Assembly (NCBI GenBank): GCA_021732565.1
Contig: JAKFUT010000077.1
Span: forward strand, 1 to 40,295
Direction: 5' to 3'
Origin: Candidatus Obscuribacterales bacterium
GTDB taxonomy: Bacteria; Cyanobacteriota; Vampirovibrionia; Obscuribacterales; Obscuribacteraceae
Length of the DNA stretch: 40,295 nt
Shown here: piece after piece, positions 1-7,121 of the stretch
Layout: each line of letters opens with the position of its first letter
How positions within the stretch are numbered: the stretch's first letter is position 1
The notes under the pieces: generated by a model
The model's database searches: none
What the model was told of the DNA's origin: nothing
Seen by the model: the letters and a program-made list of their open reading frames with translations, nothing else
Program-made: the position numbers and the translations under genes

Positions 1-213
1 ACTGTTCTTCTTCGCAAGGTCGTAGCGGCAGGCGAGTCTGATCTGGCAAAAACGCCGGACTATGTCGCCAAACGCATAGTTCTGCAGGTTAACTTGGCCC
101 ATCTCGCCATGGTACTCAAGCATCAATCACTGCACGAAGAAGCGCGCAACGTCTTTGCAAAATGCCAAGAGATGTTCGATTTCGAATCCGACCTTTCTTA
201 CGATGATCTTTGA
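1..213 (+). CDS. C-terminal end of an incomplete protein, possibly TPR-like
   Basis: Frame 1 is open from the window edge to a TGA at 211-213, giving 70 residues with no start inside the window. The visible part is helical and alternates hydrophobic and charged residues (NLAHLAMVLKHQSLHEEARN, then VFAKCQEMF), followed by an acidic tail ending DLSYDDL. The pattern resembles the last helices of a tetratricopeptide-type repeat protein, but one partial repeat is not enough to assign the family. The gene is on the plus strand and ends about 160 bases before a minus-strand nuclease remnant, so the two converge. Function unknown. Confidence 0.55.
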   Translation, partial: TVLLRKVVAAGESDLAKTPDYVAKRIVLQVNLAHLAMVLKHQSLHEEARNVFAKCQEMFDFESDLSYDDL

Positions 214-370
214 TGCATCGATTCGGTTGTCTCAAACCACGCACGCCACAGTAACAGCGCTTCTAATTCTAGTTCACCTGAGGGAGAACCATTGGACTTG
301 TTCTTAATGATCGAGCGAATCGGCCGCATCCATAGGTAACGCAAGTGTAGACATCTTCAGGAATAAAGCT

Positions 371-1290
371 CTACAGTGAAAGAAGCCACTGCCTCAAATC
401 GGCAACGGTATTGAATTCCAATAAAGCCTCACTCAAACAGTCCAACTGCCTTACGTCTAGTGACCCTACTTGCTCTAACAAGTCCGGCGATAGTTGGCCC
501 AATCGTCGGACGAGCTGCTTTTCTACAACTGCGGCCATCCCTTGCTTCTTACCCTGCTCTAATCCCTGCACCAATCCCTGTTGAAGTCCTTCTTGCCTTC
601 CCTGTTCCAAAGCCTCTTTGGTCCAATTCGTCGTAAATTCCATCAGAGCCTCCTTCTGCGGTCGGTCTAGTTTGCTGAGCGCTTCATTGTACTCTTCCAT
701 TTCTTTCCTGGTGAGGTTCAGGTAGGTATCGATGAAGCCAGTTATCATCCGTTGTCTAGCCGGATCCAATTTCAAAGTCGTTAGCAAGAGCATACTCTCT
801 AATTTAACACGCGGACGGTCTCTCGGTTCAATGTTCATCCTTGTCATGAGGGCTGACGCCACCGGATTTCTGTACCTTGCATAGACTCGCCAATTCAGGC
901 GATTCAGCTGAATTACCCTGTACCGGAATCGATGAACTTGAAGATCGGGAAATGTCACCTCATACACACAAGGTTGTTTCCTTCGAGGACTCTGGAACGA
1001 GAAAATAACTATTGGATAAACGGGCAGAGCATGGGTTTCATGAAGTCTGGCAAAGTACCGGAACAATCGTGCGGCAAAATCACTGTGCTTGAGGTTCAAC
1101 ATTTACAAGAAAAAATGACTCCTTCGTTTTGAATTTTGCCTTAACAACCAAGTCGGCTTCGTGTACTTCACCAGCAGTGACATCCGTGAACAGCTCCTTG
1201 TCCAGGAAGAGTTCGTTATGAGCACGTCCGCGACCATACCGAGATTGCGAAAAAGTGGTCCGACTACATTAGCAAAGAGTGGAAATCTTG
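371..1290 (-). pseudogene. Rpn-family PD-(D/E)XK nuclease / transposase-like protein, frameshifted
   Basis: The open part (371-1102, 243 codons) has the features of the Rpn (recombination-promoting nuclease/putative transposase) family: an RLFRYFARLHETHALPVYPI segment, a Gln/Gly/Glu coiled repeat (EQGRQEGLQQGL) and a DUF4351-like C-terminus. The conserved nuclease N-terminus is missing from that frame. It lies directly upstream in another frame as FLDKELFTDVTAGEVHEADL followed by FFLVNVEPQAQ and a TGA at 1080-1082; the Glu-x-Gln motif there belongs to the PD-(D/E)XK core. Resuming at DFAARLF requires a shift near 1083. Further upstream, towards 1290, the match decays with at least one more frame change. 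This is most likely an inactivated gene. An ATG at 1102 could still express the C-terminal half, but without catalytic residues. Confidence 0.75.
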
Positions 1291-1342
1291 GGCAGCTTCG
1301 GATCGAATAAATGTGCGGGCCGGCATGTTGTGCGTCGACCAA

Positions 1343-1765
1343 TTACAAATTCCTATCTATCAAAACTGCGATATTCAACCGAAAACGTTCCGCGAGTCGT
1401 TTTGTCTGTTCCAAGCTAAGGCGTCTCTCACCCTTCAAGAATTCTGAAACGCGACTGGGAGATCCAAATTCCGGAACTAGATCCTTTTGGGCAAGCCCAT
1501 TCTGATCCATCAGGTATTGGATAAGTTTCCGCGGTGACATTTCGGCCACCTCGGTATCCCACCGAGATTCATACTTAGCGATGAGGTCAGTCAGTACTTC
1601 TAGATAATCGCGCTCAGCTTGGTTGAGTGAATCAATTCGATCAACAAGCATGTCGCAAATTTCAGCTGCTCGATCATTTTGCTTATCGTCGCGAATCGGG
1701 CGAAGCGGAAAACGCTTAATCAGCCTTTCATATGCCTTATTGTCGTCGTTGACAATCGTTGCCAT
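1343..1765 (-). CDS. higA: HigA-type antitoxin, XRE helix-turn-helix
   Basis: Antitoxin and autorepressor of a type II toxin-antitoxin pair, 140 residues from the chosen start (MATIV...). The C-terminal half has an XRE-type helix-turn-helix (LAQKDLVPEFGSPSRVSEFL, then KGERRLSLEQTKRLAERF), typical of HigA proteins encoded behind HigB. The ATG at 1765 is preferred over an in-frame ATG at 1789 because an AGGAGA ribosome site lies seven bases upstream and because it avoids overlap with the toxin gene, which stops 11 bases earlier. The toxin gene comes first, the usual higBA order. The two TTCCC-N5-GGGAA palindromes upstream of the toxin are the likely binding sites. The N-terminal ~75 residues are helical and should contact HigB. 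Confidence 0.86.
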   Translation of the reverse strand: MATIVNDDNKAYERLIKRFPLRPIRDDKQNDRAAEICDMLVDRIDSLNQAERDYLEVLTDLIAKYESRWDTEVAEMSPRKLIQYLMDQNGLAQKDLVPEFGSPSRVSEFLKGERRLSLEQTKRLAERFRLNIAVLIDRNL

Positions 1766-1776
1766 TGTTGATTCTC

Positions 1777-2064
1777 CTACTTCTTCCAATCTCCTTTGTC
1801 ATACTCTGCATGCAGTAATACCTGGCGAATATACAGCTTCTCATTCTCGAACTCCGCAATAGCTATCAATCGAAAATCGTTCCCTTTAATGTCAAAGACA
1901 ATTTTCCCATCCACCCAATCTGCCGTAGTGAAGGTCCTTCGGACATCTGGAAAGTTTTTCCAATCCGCTGCCTGAACGGCCGCCCTCCACTGTTTTAGAG
2001 GTTCTTCTGCCTCCTTGTACTGTTGAAAGAATCGCCGAGCTCTTCCCCAGTGTACGACCTGCAT
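1777..2064 (-). CDS. higB: HigB-type mRNA interferase toxin
   Basis: A 95-residue protein matching the HigB toxin family (RelE/ParE superfold), which cleaves mRNA on the ribosome. The family signature is clear: a basic N-terminus, the VRRTFTTADWVDGKIVFDI stretch, GNDFRLIAIAEFENEKLYIR and the closing LLHAEYDKGDWKK. Length equals the family norm and nothing is broken, so the toxin is probably functional. The ATG at 2064 has an AAGGAG site six bases upstream. It is the first gene of a two-gene operon with the antitoxin 11 bases downstream. Two palindromes 24-74 bases upstream should mediate repression by the HigA complex. Confidence 0.9.
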   Translation of the reverse strand: MQVVHWGRARRFFQQYKEAEEPLKQWRAAVQAADWKNFPDVRRTFTTADWVDGKIVFDIKGNDFRLIAIAEFENEKLYIRQVLLHAEYDKGDWKK

Positions 2065-2087
2065 CGTAGTCTCCTTGTTTCAGTATC

Positions 2088-2102
2088 TTCCCAAATCGGG
2101 AA
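2088..2102. promoter_or_regulatory. Candidate HigA operator 1 (TTCCC-N5-GGGAA)
   Basis: Inverted repeat TTCCC-AAATC-GGGAA just upstream of higB (ATG at 2064). On the coding strand it sits immediately before a GATACT hexamer that could be a -10 element, so a bound repressor would block the promoter. It shares half-sites and spacer length with the palindrome at 2116-2138. Confidence 0.6.
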
Positions 2103-2115
2103 TCAATTCGCAACA

Positions 2116-2138
2116 ATTCTTCCCGGTTTGGGAAGAAT
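2116..2138. promoter_or_regulatory. Candidate HigA operator 2 (9-bp arms around TTCCC-N5-GGGAA)
   Basis: Perfect inverted repeat ATTCTTCCC-GGTTT-GGGAAGAAT. Its core has the same half-sites and 5-base spacer as operator 1. The two centres are 32 bases apart, about three helical turns, so two HigA dimers could bind on one face of the DNA. Confidence 0.62.
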
Positions 2139-2313
2139 TAATCTTCGCAAGATGCAAGTCGCTTCGCAAAGATGAACTGATTGTCACGAGGCTTTTATAT
2201 GCTACCGCTGCCACTATGAGCCTAAGCCGCGACTTCTGACCAAACTCACAGCTGGTTCCATTGTCCTTCTCATCAGAAGGCGGACCAGATCTGGAGACGT
2301 CGGAATGCGACTC

Positions 2314-3336
2314 TCACTCAAATCGATACAAGAAGCGATTAGCTCCTTCCTCCCACGAAAGGTACGCGCCTTTCTTTCTAACAACGATCTCTCTAAGGCG
2401 CTTGAGGAGCTCATCGCACTGACGTTTTGACTGAAATGACGTAGGCACAACATCCAGTCCTTTCCACTGGTAACCATTCCAAGTCCGAATTAATAAGTAG
2501 CCCGATTGTCCCAGCGAAGTGCGTTTCTTCAGGACTTCAAGTACATGAACGTCTCCAACTCCAGGTCTTATAGGCAGCCAATCGCGAGACGAAACGTCAA
2601 CCACTCCTGAGAGCCGCATATTCTGCACAACAGGAAACTTTAGTCTATATTGATCTTCATGCCAGCAAAGAGGCTCGTCTCTCATTTTCCAGAACGACTC
2701 TTGAATCAAACGAAACTTCCCGTCCCTCTGCAGCATTGAATCGAAAAAAGTGAATCCGTTGTACTTGGCGGCTCTCAAAACATCAAGCACGTTGAGATAT
2801 AAATTCGCACTCCCATTGGAAACATGGGCTGAGAGATAGTTTCTCACCGTTGGATACACGAAAACATTCCCTCTGGCTTCTGCGGCAAGTCGCTCCGGAT
2901 GAGAGGAAACCAACTTGGTAATGCCGGACAGATGCACATCCGAAAGATCTATCGACTTCGACGTGTTATACATCACAAGGTCCGCAGTGGGTAACTTGGA
3001 CACATCTCCACGCGAGATTGACGGAAAACAAGTAGCCTCAGGAGACAAACCAGAAGGGGAGGCAAGACAGGGGCGCAGTGATTCTACTTTCGTGAAGGCT
3101 TTGAAGGCTGGAAGAGTCCTCTCGCTGTAGCGAGATCCTAACCCTCCACTCGCGCCAATCAAGGCATACTCGAAAAGAGCCGCGCCAAAGTTGTCACCAA
3201 GTTTTTGCTTGCTTTCGCTAAGAGAGGCAGTTCGGCTCCAGGTCTGAATAACAGGATCTCCCATTCGCTGAATGAGATCTGCACCGCAAAACAGGGCACC
3301 AGCCCCGGTGGTATATCTAATTCCGAAACGCACCAT
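2314..3336 (-). CDS. Hypothetical protein with small-residue-rich N-terminal segment
   Basis: An orphan protein of about 340 residues that I do not recognise. Two starts are possible: a TTG at 3363 directly after an in-frame stop, and the ATG at 3336 chosen here (MVRFGIRYTTGAGAL). Neither has a strong ribosome site, and the abrupt opening raises the possibility that an original N-terminus has been lost. The first ~80 residues are rich in Gly/Ala and contain ALFEYALIGASGGLGSRY. This loosely resembles ALVGATTLGVLTGSSIG in the 26252-28447 protein, so the two may share a domain type. The rest is a mixed alpha/beta sequence with no repeats, membrane segment or visible catalytic motif. It lies between higBA and the cysteine-cluster protein on the same strand. 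Confidence 0.6.
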   Translation of the reverse strand: MVRFGIRYTTGAGALFCGADLIQRMGDPVIQTWSRTASLSESKQKLGDNFGAALFEYALIGASGGLGSRYSERTLPAFKAFTKVESLRPCLASPSGLSPEATCFPSISRGDVSKLPTADLVMYNTSKSIDLSDVHLSGITKLVSSHPERLAAEARGNVFVYPTVRNYLSAHVSNGSANLYLNVLDVLRAAKYNGFTFFDSMLQRDGKFRLIQESFWKMRDEPLCWHEDQYRLKFPVVQNMRLSGVVDVSSRDWLPIRPGVGDVHVLEVLKKRTSLGQSGYLLIRTWNGYQWKGLDVVPTSFQSKRQCDELLKRLREIVVRKKGAYLSWEEGANRFLYRFE

Positions 3337-3363
3337 TGGTTCCGGCCGAATGAATCGATTCAA

Positions 3364-3715
3364 TCAGCCTTATCTTTTTCTCCGCTTCCGTTCGTCCTTT
3401 CGCGAATCCTTTCTCTGGTAGGAGCGGGAGTACAAGGGCGATAATCACATCGGGTATTTCCTTGTCACTCGATCCGCCGATTCACTCCCTGAATGATAAA
3501 GCCCCCACTGCCGTGATCGAAGTACCGAATCACGATGAGTCCTGCTTAGGATTTCTGAGTCACAAGGTTCCAATGTTGACTTAGACAGTTGTTGCGATAC
3601 CTAGCCCGGACATGCTCCAGGGTGTACCGTCTCATCAGCAGGCGGTGCGATGGCACGACCAAAGGAAGCTTCCGGCGGTATTCCTCGGTGGATGACAGGT
3701 CACTATTGCTTCCAA
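3364..3715 (-). other. Gene-free interval with coding-like scraps
   Basis: No intact gene was found. On the minus strand a short reading stretch ends GGFIIQGVNRRIE before a stop near 3470. A second, 44-codon stretch starting at a possible GTG near 3450 (VIIALVLPLLPEKG) runs into the 5' end of the 2314-3336 gene. In the frame of the first stretch, a stop near 3546 separates it from an upstream open run. These could be remnants of a decayed gene between the two orphan genes, but I cannot name a family. Confidence 0.3.
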
Positions 3716-5284
3716 TCAATTGGACCCGCCCGCCCAACCTGTTACTTCACCGGAATTGCTTAAGAACAGTTTGTCTCCCGCCTTGTACTGCTCTCCGCGG
3801 ACTTTCTGATCAGTTGCAAGATGTATTTCGTGCGGATTCCCGTGGTCGAATAATCGAAATTGACCTGTGCAGTCTATACCTTTGATCGTTTGTCTATCTG
3901 CAAGCGTTCCTCCCTGGAGTTTACCGTTCGCGAAGAAGTACACGGGATATCCTGCTTCAAGAATTAGACCGTCTATCGTTTCTCGTTTGGGCAGATAGCC
4001 GAATTTTAGTTCGCCGTTTGCGTAGAATTCTACGCTCTTATCATATTCCTTCCCGGGGGATGGACCGATGGTGACTCGGTTCACGATGGCTTCTTTTGCT
4101 AGACTTCCGGACTGTACGGTGCCGTCATGATAAAAACTGACCGATTGTCCCTGTCTAAAGTACAAATCATTGACTCTCAGGGATCCATCCGATGCCTCCG
4201 CGTAGTCGACTACGCTGGTATAGCCGACAAAGCTCATGTGGATGTTCTTTCCCGATAGATTTGCTTTGCCGAATGAGACTTTATTATGCGTAGAGACGGA
4301 GCCTAATTGGCCAGGATTAAGTTCATAGAACTCGATCCATGTATTCGCCGGAAAAGCTATGTTGTGTATGACAGCCGGAGAGTTCAACTGTGCCTGTTTC
4401 AGCGTTCCAAGACTACCGCAACTCACCTCCGAACCAGCAGGGAATGTAATACCGCTCATGGTGCGTTCCTGAGCCAGCGTTATCTCACTCTTCTGCAGGA
4501 GGAATTGTAGGATTGGGAATGGAATAGGAAGTTGTTCAACAGGCAACAGAGTCGACCATAGGTAGCAGAGCCCAACAACACAAACACCTGGTAATATCAA
4601 CCATTTCTTGATATCGTTGCCTATGCTAGCTGCCGTGAGCGGAGCGTCGACTCTACGCCGTTTCCAAAGGAGGAACAGAGCTCCAACGGCGACACCTGCG
4701 ACACCAATGCGTCCCGCATTTGAGGCCGTGGCGTACAAGGCTTCAAAATTCGTACCTCCGTTTATCCGAACTGTACCGGCCGTATTGACGCCCTGGATAA
4801 CTGTAGCGTCGCCACCTTGAGGACCGATTGTTCCGTTAGTGCAATTTTGCAGTTGAAAGCCAGGATTACCAGCGGCAGTCTTTTCCTGTGGAAATACATT
4901 CTGCAGTGCGGCATCTTGAGCTAGCACACTCAGGGAATTACCGCTCACCAAAGCTGCAAGGATTACTGCTACCCATCGTGCAAGTCGACTGGCGTATTTT
5001 CTTAAGGCGAATTTCTCCCTGGCTCTCACACAATCAGAAGTCACTAACTTACCGTCAGTCGTTTTGACCATCTGTACGCAGACATCTTTCGAGTTTCCGC
5101 TCGAGATTTCAGCGGCAAGCAAGTGCGAAATCTCAGCTCGAGTCATCGAGACCAAGTTAAAGACCCGCTTTTCGCAATATCCACAAAGGCGAATCTTGTC
5201 GTCACCTTGCATGTTGTCCCAGTCGACTGAACATGGCGCGATGACTTCAAGAGCGTTCAAATCAATTCGTTTGACCTTGTTCAT
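3716..5284 (-). CDS. Membrane protein with N-terminal cysteine-cluster domain and C-terminal NG-type repeats
   Basis: 522 residues. The N-terminus has a Cys pattern (PCSVDWDNM around C18, LCGYC at C34/C37, then C69 and C85) of the form CxxxW...M...RxCxxC...NL..MT..E. I know this pattern from uncharacterised proteins of several environmental phyla; a metal site is plausible but unproven. Hydrophobic segments follow at about residues 102-122, 190-210 and 232-250, the second ending in a basic WKRRR stretch. From about residue 270 there are degenerate repeats of the type VxFYxNGxLxxGxLxxxxxIxG (YANGELKFGYLPKRETIDG, then FFANGKLQGGTLADRQTIKG), resembling MORN-like surface repeats. The ATG at 5284 has AAGGAG eight bases upstream. 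A signalling or anchoring role with an exposed repeat domain is speculation. Confidence 0.8.
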   Translation of the reverse strand: MNKVKRIDLNALEVIAPCSVDWDNMQGDDKIRLCGYCEKRVFNLVSMTRAEISHLLAAEISSGNSKDVCVQMVKTTDGKLVTSDCVRAREKFALRKYASRLARWVAVILAALVSGNSLSVLAQDAALQNVFPQEKTAAGNPGFQLQNCTNGTIGPQGGDATVIQGVNTAGTVRINGGTNFEALYATASNAGRIGVAGVAVGALFLLWKRRRVDAPLTAASIGNDIKKWLILPGVCVVGLCYLWSTLLPVEQLPIPFPILQFLLQKSEITLAQERTMSGITFPAGSEVSCGSLGTLKQAQLNSPAVIHNIAFPANTWIEFYELNPGQLGSVSTHNKVSFGKANLSGKNIHMSFVGYTSVVDYAEASDGSLRVNDLYFRQGQSVSFYHDGTVQSGSLAKEAIVNRVTIGPSPGKEYDKSVEFYANGELKFGYLPKRETIDGLILEAGYPVYFFANGKLQGGTLADRQTIKGIDCTGQFRLFDHGNPHEIHLATDQKVRGEQYKAGDKLFLSNSGEVTGWAGGSN

Positions 5285-5897
5285 GCCGTCTCTCCTTACA
5301 CTTCGCAGACACTAGCAGGCAAATGTAGCGGGAGTATTGCGTAATTCCAGTGAATGATTAGAGTGCCGGAAAGTAACCGGTTCAAAAAACGATTTCACCA
5401 GCACAATCGCCACATTTTTCAGTATCCGAGGTCACTGTTTTCTGAGCAAGTGACCCAAGTCACCACGAGGTCATTTTCGACGTCGGTTTCAGAACCACCA
5501 AAGTTTATCTGATGGTTGACGCCAGCAGCGATGCAGAGTCTGAGTTCCCGAGAAGTGATGAATGCTTGGGCGATTGGCGCATATGTTTTATGATGGTCTG
5601 AGGTTCCACATACCTGACGTTGTCGGTTAAGTCTGCCTTAATGCTGCTGGATCGTCGCCCGTTCCCGCCTATAAAAAAATAGTGAAATATTGACTGTGCC
5701 AGTTCGCACGGAATCTTGCGATAAGTGCCCAAAAGTCGCATCGGAAGCGAGGCTTAGGAAAAGCGGTAAGGGGAATCCAAGTGCTTCGGTTGCCCTCATC
5801 TATATCTGCACAACTCTGGATCCATGCTTCAATTGATGCCCAATCAATCTATACGCGGGATCGCAATCGCGTCTCGTTTTTAACACTGGAGAATGCA
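5285..5897. promoter_or_regulatory. Divergent intergenic region between the cysteine-cluster gene and fadA
   Basis: This stretch of about 610 bases should hold promoters for both flanking genes, but no hexamer pair close to consensus was found. An inverted repeat ATTGAT-GCCCA-ATCAAT at 5832-5848 lies about 50 bases before the fadA start and could be an operator, for instance for a TetR-type fatty-acid regulator. That assignment is inference from position only. The open frame upstream of the chosen fadA start (from 5781) lacks thiolase similarity and is treated as leader sequence. Confidence 0.4.
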
Positions 5898-7109
5898 ATG
5901 ACCGTAGCGTTTATATACGATGCAGTTCGCACGCCTCGTGGCCGAGGAAAGGCCGGTGGCGGTCTGCGAACAGTGAGCCCTACAGAGCTGGCCGCGGTGT
6001 CCCTTCGAGCCTTACGCGACCGCAACCATCTTGACACCTCTCTCGTAGATGACGTCGTGTTGGGTTGCGTCGAGCCTGTTAAGGACCAGTCCGCAGATAT
6101 TGCCCGCAATGCTATCTTGGCGGCAAATTACGCTCAAACAGTTACCGGCGTTCAAATCAATAGATTCTGCGGCTCCGGTTTGGAAGCGGTGAACATGGCC
6201 GCTGCCAAGGTGATGTCCGGCCAATCGCCCATGTGCATTGGCGGCGGTATTGAGTCAATGTCCCGTGTCTCCATGTTCGCTTCCGGTATGACGCCGGCAG
6301 TCGACCCTGCATTGGCAATCCCTGTTCATTTTGTTCCCCAAGGCATCGCCGCGGATTTGATCGCCACCAGAGAAGGCTATACTCGCAAAGAGCTGGACGA
6401 GTTTGCCACGGCTTCTCATAAGAGAGCTGCAAATGCATGGGAAAAAGGCTACTTCAACAAATCAGTAGTTGGCGTGTATGACGAAAACGGAATTCCCATT
6501 CTCCAAAGAGACCAGCATATTCGACCTGAGACATCCATAGAAGGATTGTCGGAGCTGGCACTGTCCTTTGAGAAGATGGCGCAAATGACGGGTTTGAATG
6601 CAGTGGCAATTCAGCGATATCCAGAAGTGGAAAACATCGAACATTTCCACCATGCGGGTAACTCCAGCGGAATTGTAGACGGCAGCGCCGCAGTTTTAAT
6701 CGGAACAGAAGAAGCAGGCAAGAAGGCGAATCTTAAGCCGCGCGCAAGAATCCGTTCTTTTGCCACCATTGGCAGTGAACCAACAATCATGCTAACCGGT
6801 CCTGTCGCAGCAAGCCGCAAGGCATTGCAGATTGCCGGCATGAATGCAGAAGACATAGACTTGTGGGAAATCAACGAAGCATTTGCTGCAGTTGTACGTT
6901 ATTGCATGGACCATCTTGAAATTCCGCACGAAAAGATAAACGTAAATGGCGGTGCTATCGCCATGGGACATCCACTGGGAGCCACCGGAGCCATGCTGCT
7001 CGGAACGGTCCTCGACGAGCTTGAGCGGCGCAATCAGCATACGGCGCTGATTAGCCTCTGCATTGGCGGCGGCATGGGCGTGGCAACTATCATTGAACGC
7101 GTAAATTAG
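5898..7109 (+). CDS. fadA: Acetyl-CoA acyltransferase (3-ketoacyl-CoA thiolase)
   Basis: Last enzyme of the beta-oxidation spiral: it cleaves 3-ketoacyl-CoA with CoA to acetyl-CoA and a shortened acyl-CoA in the cytoplasm. The protein is 403 residues, normal for thiolases. All landmarks are present: N-terminal DAVRTPRGRGKAGG, nucleophile C91 in NRFCGSGLEAVN, GGIESMSR, NEAFAAV, the GGAIAMGHPLGATGA block with H358, and the second catalytic cysteine C388 in LCIGGGMGVA. The ATG at 5898 is chosen over an earlier in-frame start at 5781 because GGAG lies just upstream and homologues begin with this Met-Thr-x-Ala-Phe pattern. Its stop lies 12 bases before the fadB start, so the two form an operon supplying the FadAB trifunctional complex. 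Confidence 0.94.
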   Translation: MTVAFIYDAVRTPRGRGKAGGGLRTVSPTELAAVSLRALRDRNHLDTSLVDDVVLGCVEPVKDQSADIARNAILAANYAQTVTGVQINRFCGSGLEAVNMAAAKVMSGQSPMCIGGGIESMSRVSMFASGMTPAVDPALAIPVHFVPQGIAADLIATREGYTRKELDEFATASHKRAANAWEKGYFNKSVVGVYDENGIPILQRDQHIRPETSIEGLSELALSFEKMAQMTGLNAVAIQRYPEVENIEHFHHAGNSSGIVDGSAAVLIGTEEAGKKANLKPRARIRSFATIGSEPTIMLTGPVAASRKALQIAGMNAEDIDLWEINEAFAAVVRYCMDHLEIPHEKINVNGGAIAMGHPLGATGAMLLGTVLDELERRNQHTALISLCIGGGMGVATIIERVN

Positions 7110-7121
7110 GATGGTGTGCAA

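Noticed and set aside
2214..2477. Minus-strand ORF overlapping the 2314-3336 gene
   Set aside because: Out-of-frame shadow of the larger gene.
3546..3737. Minus-strand 63-codon ORF downstream of the cysteine-cluster protein
   Set aside because: It overlaps the 3' end of that gene and lacks start signals; at most part of a decayed gene, noted under the gene-free interval.
5505..5741. Minus-strand 78-codon ORF upstream of fadA
   Set aside because: No ribosome site, no recognisable motif, and composition unlike neighbouring genes.
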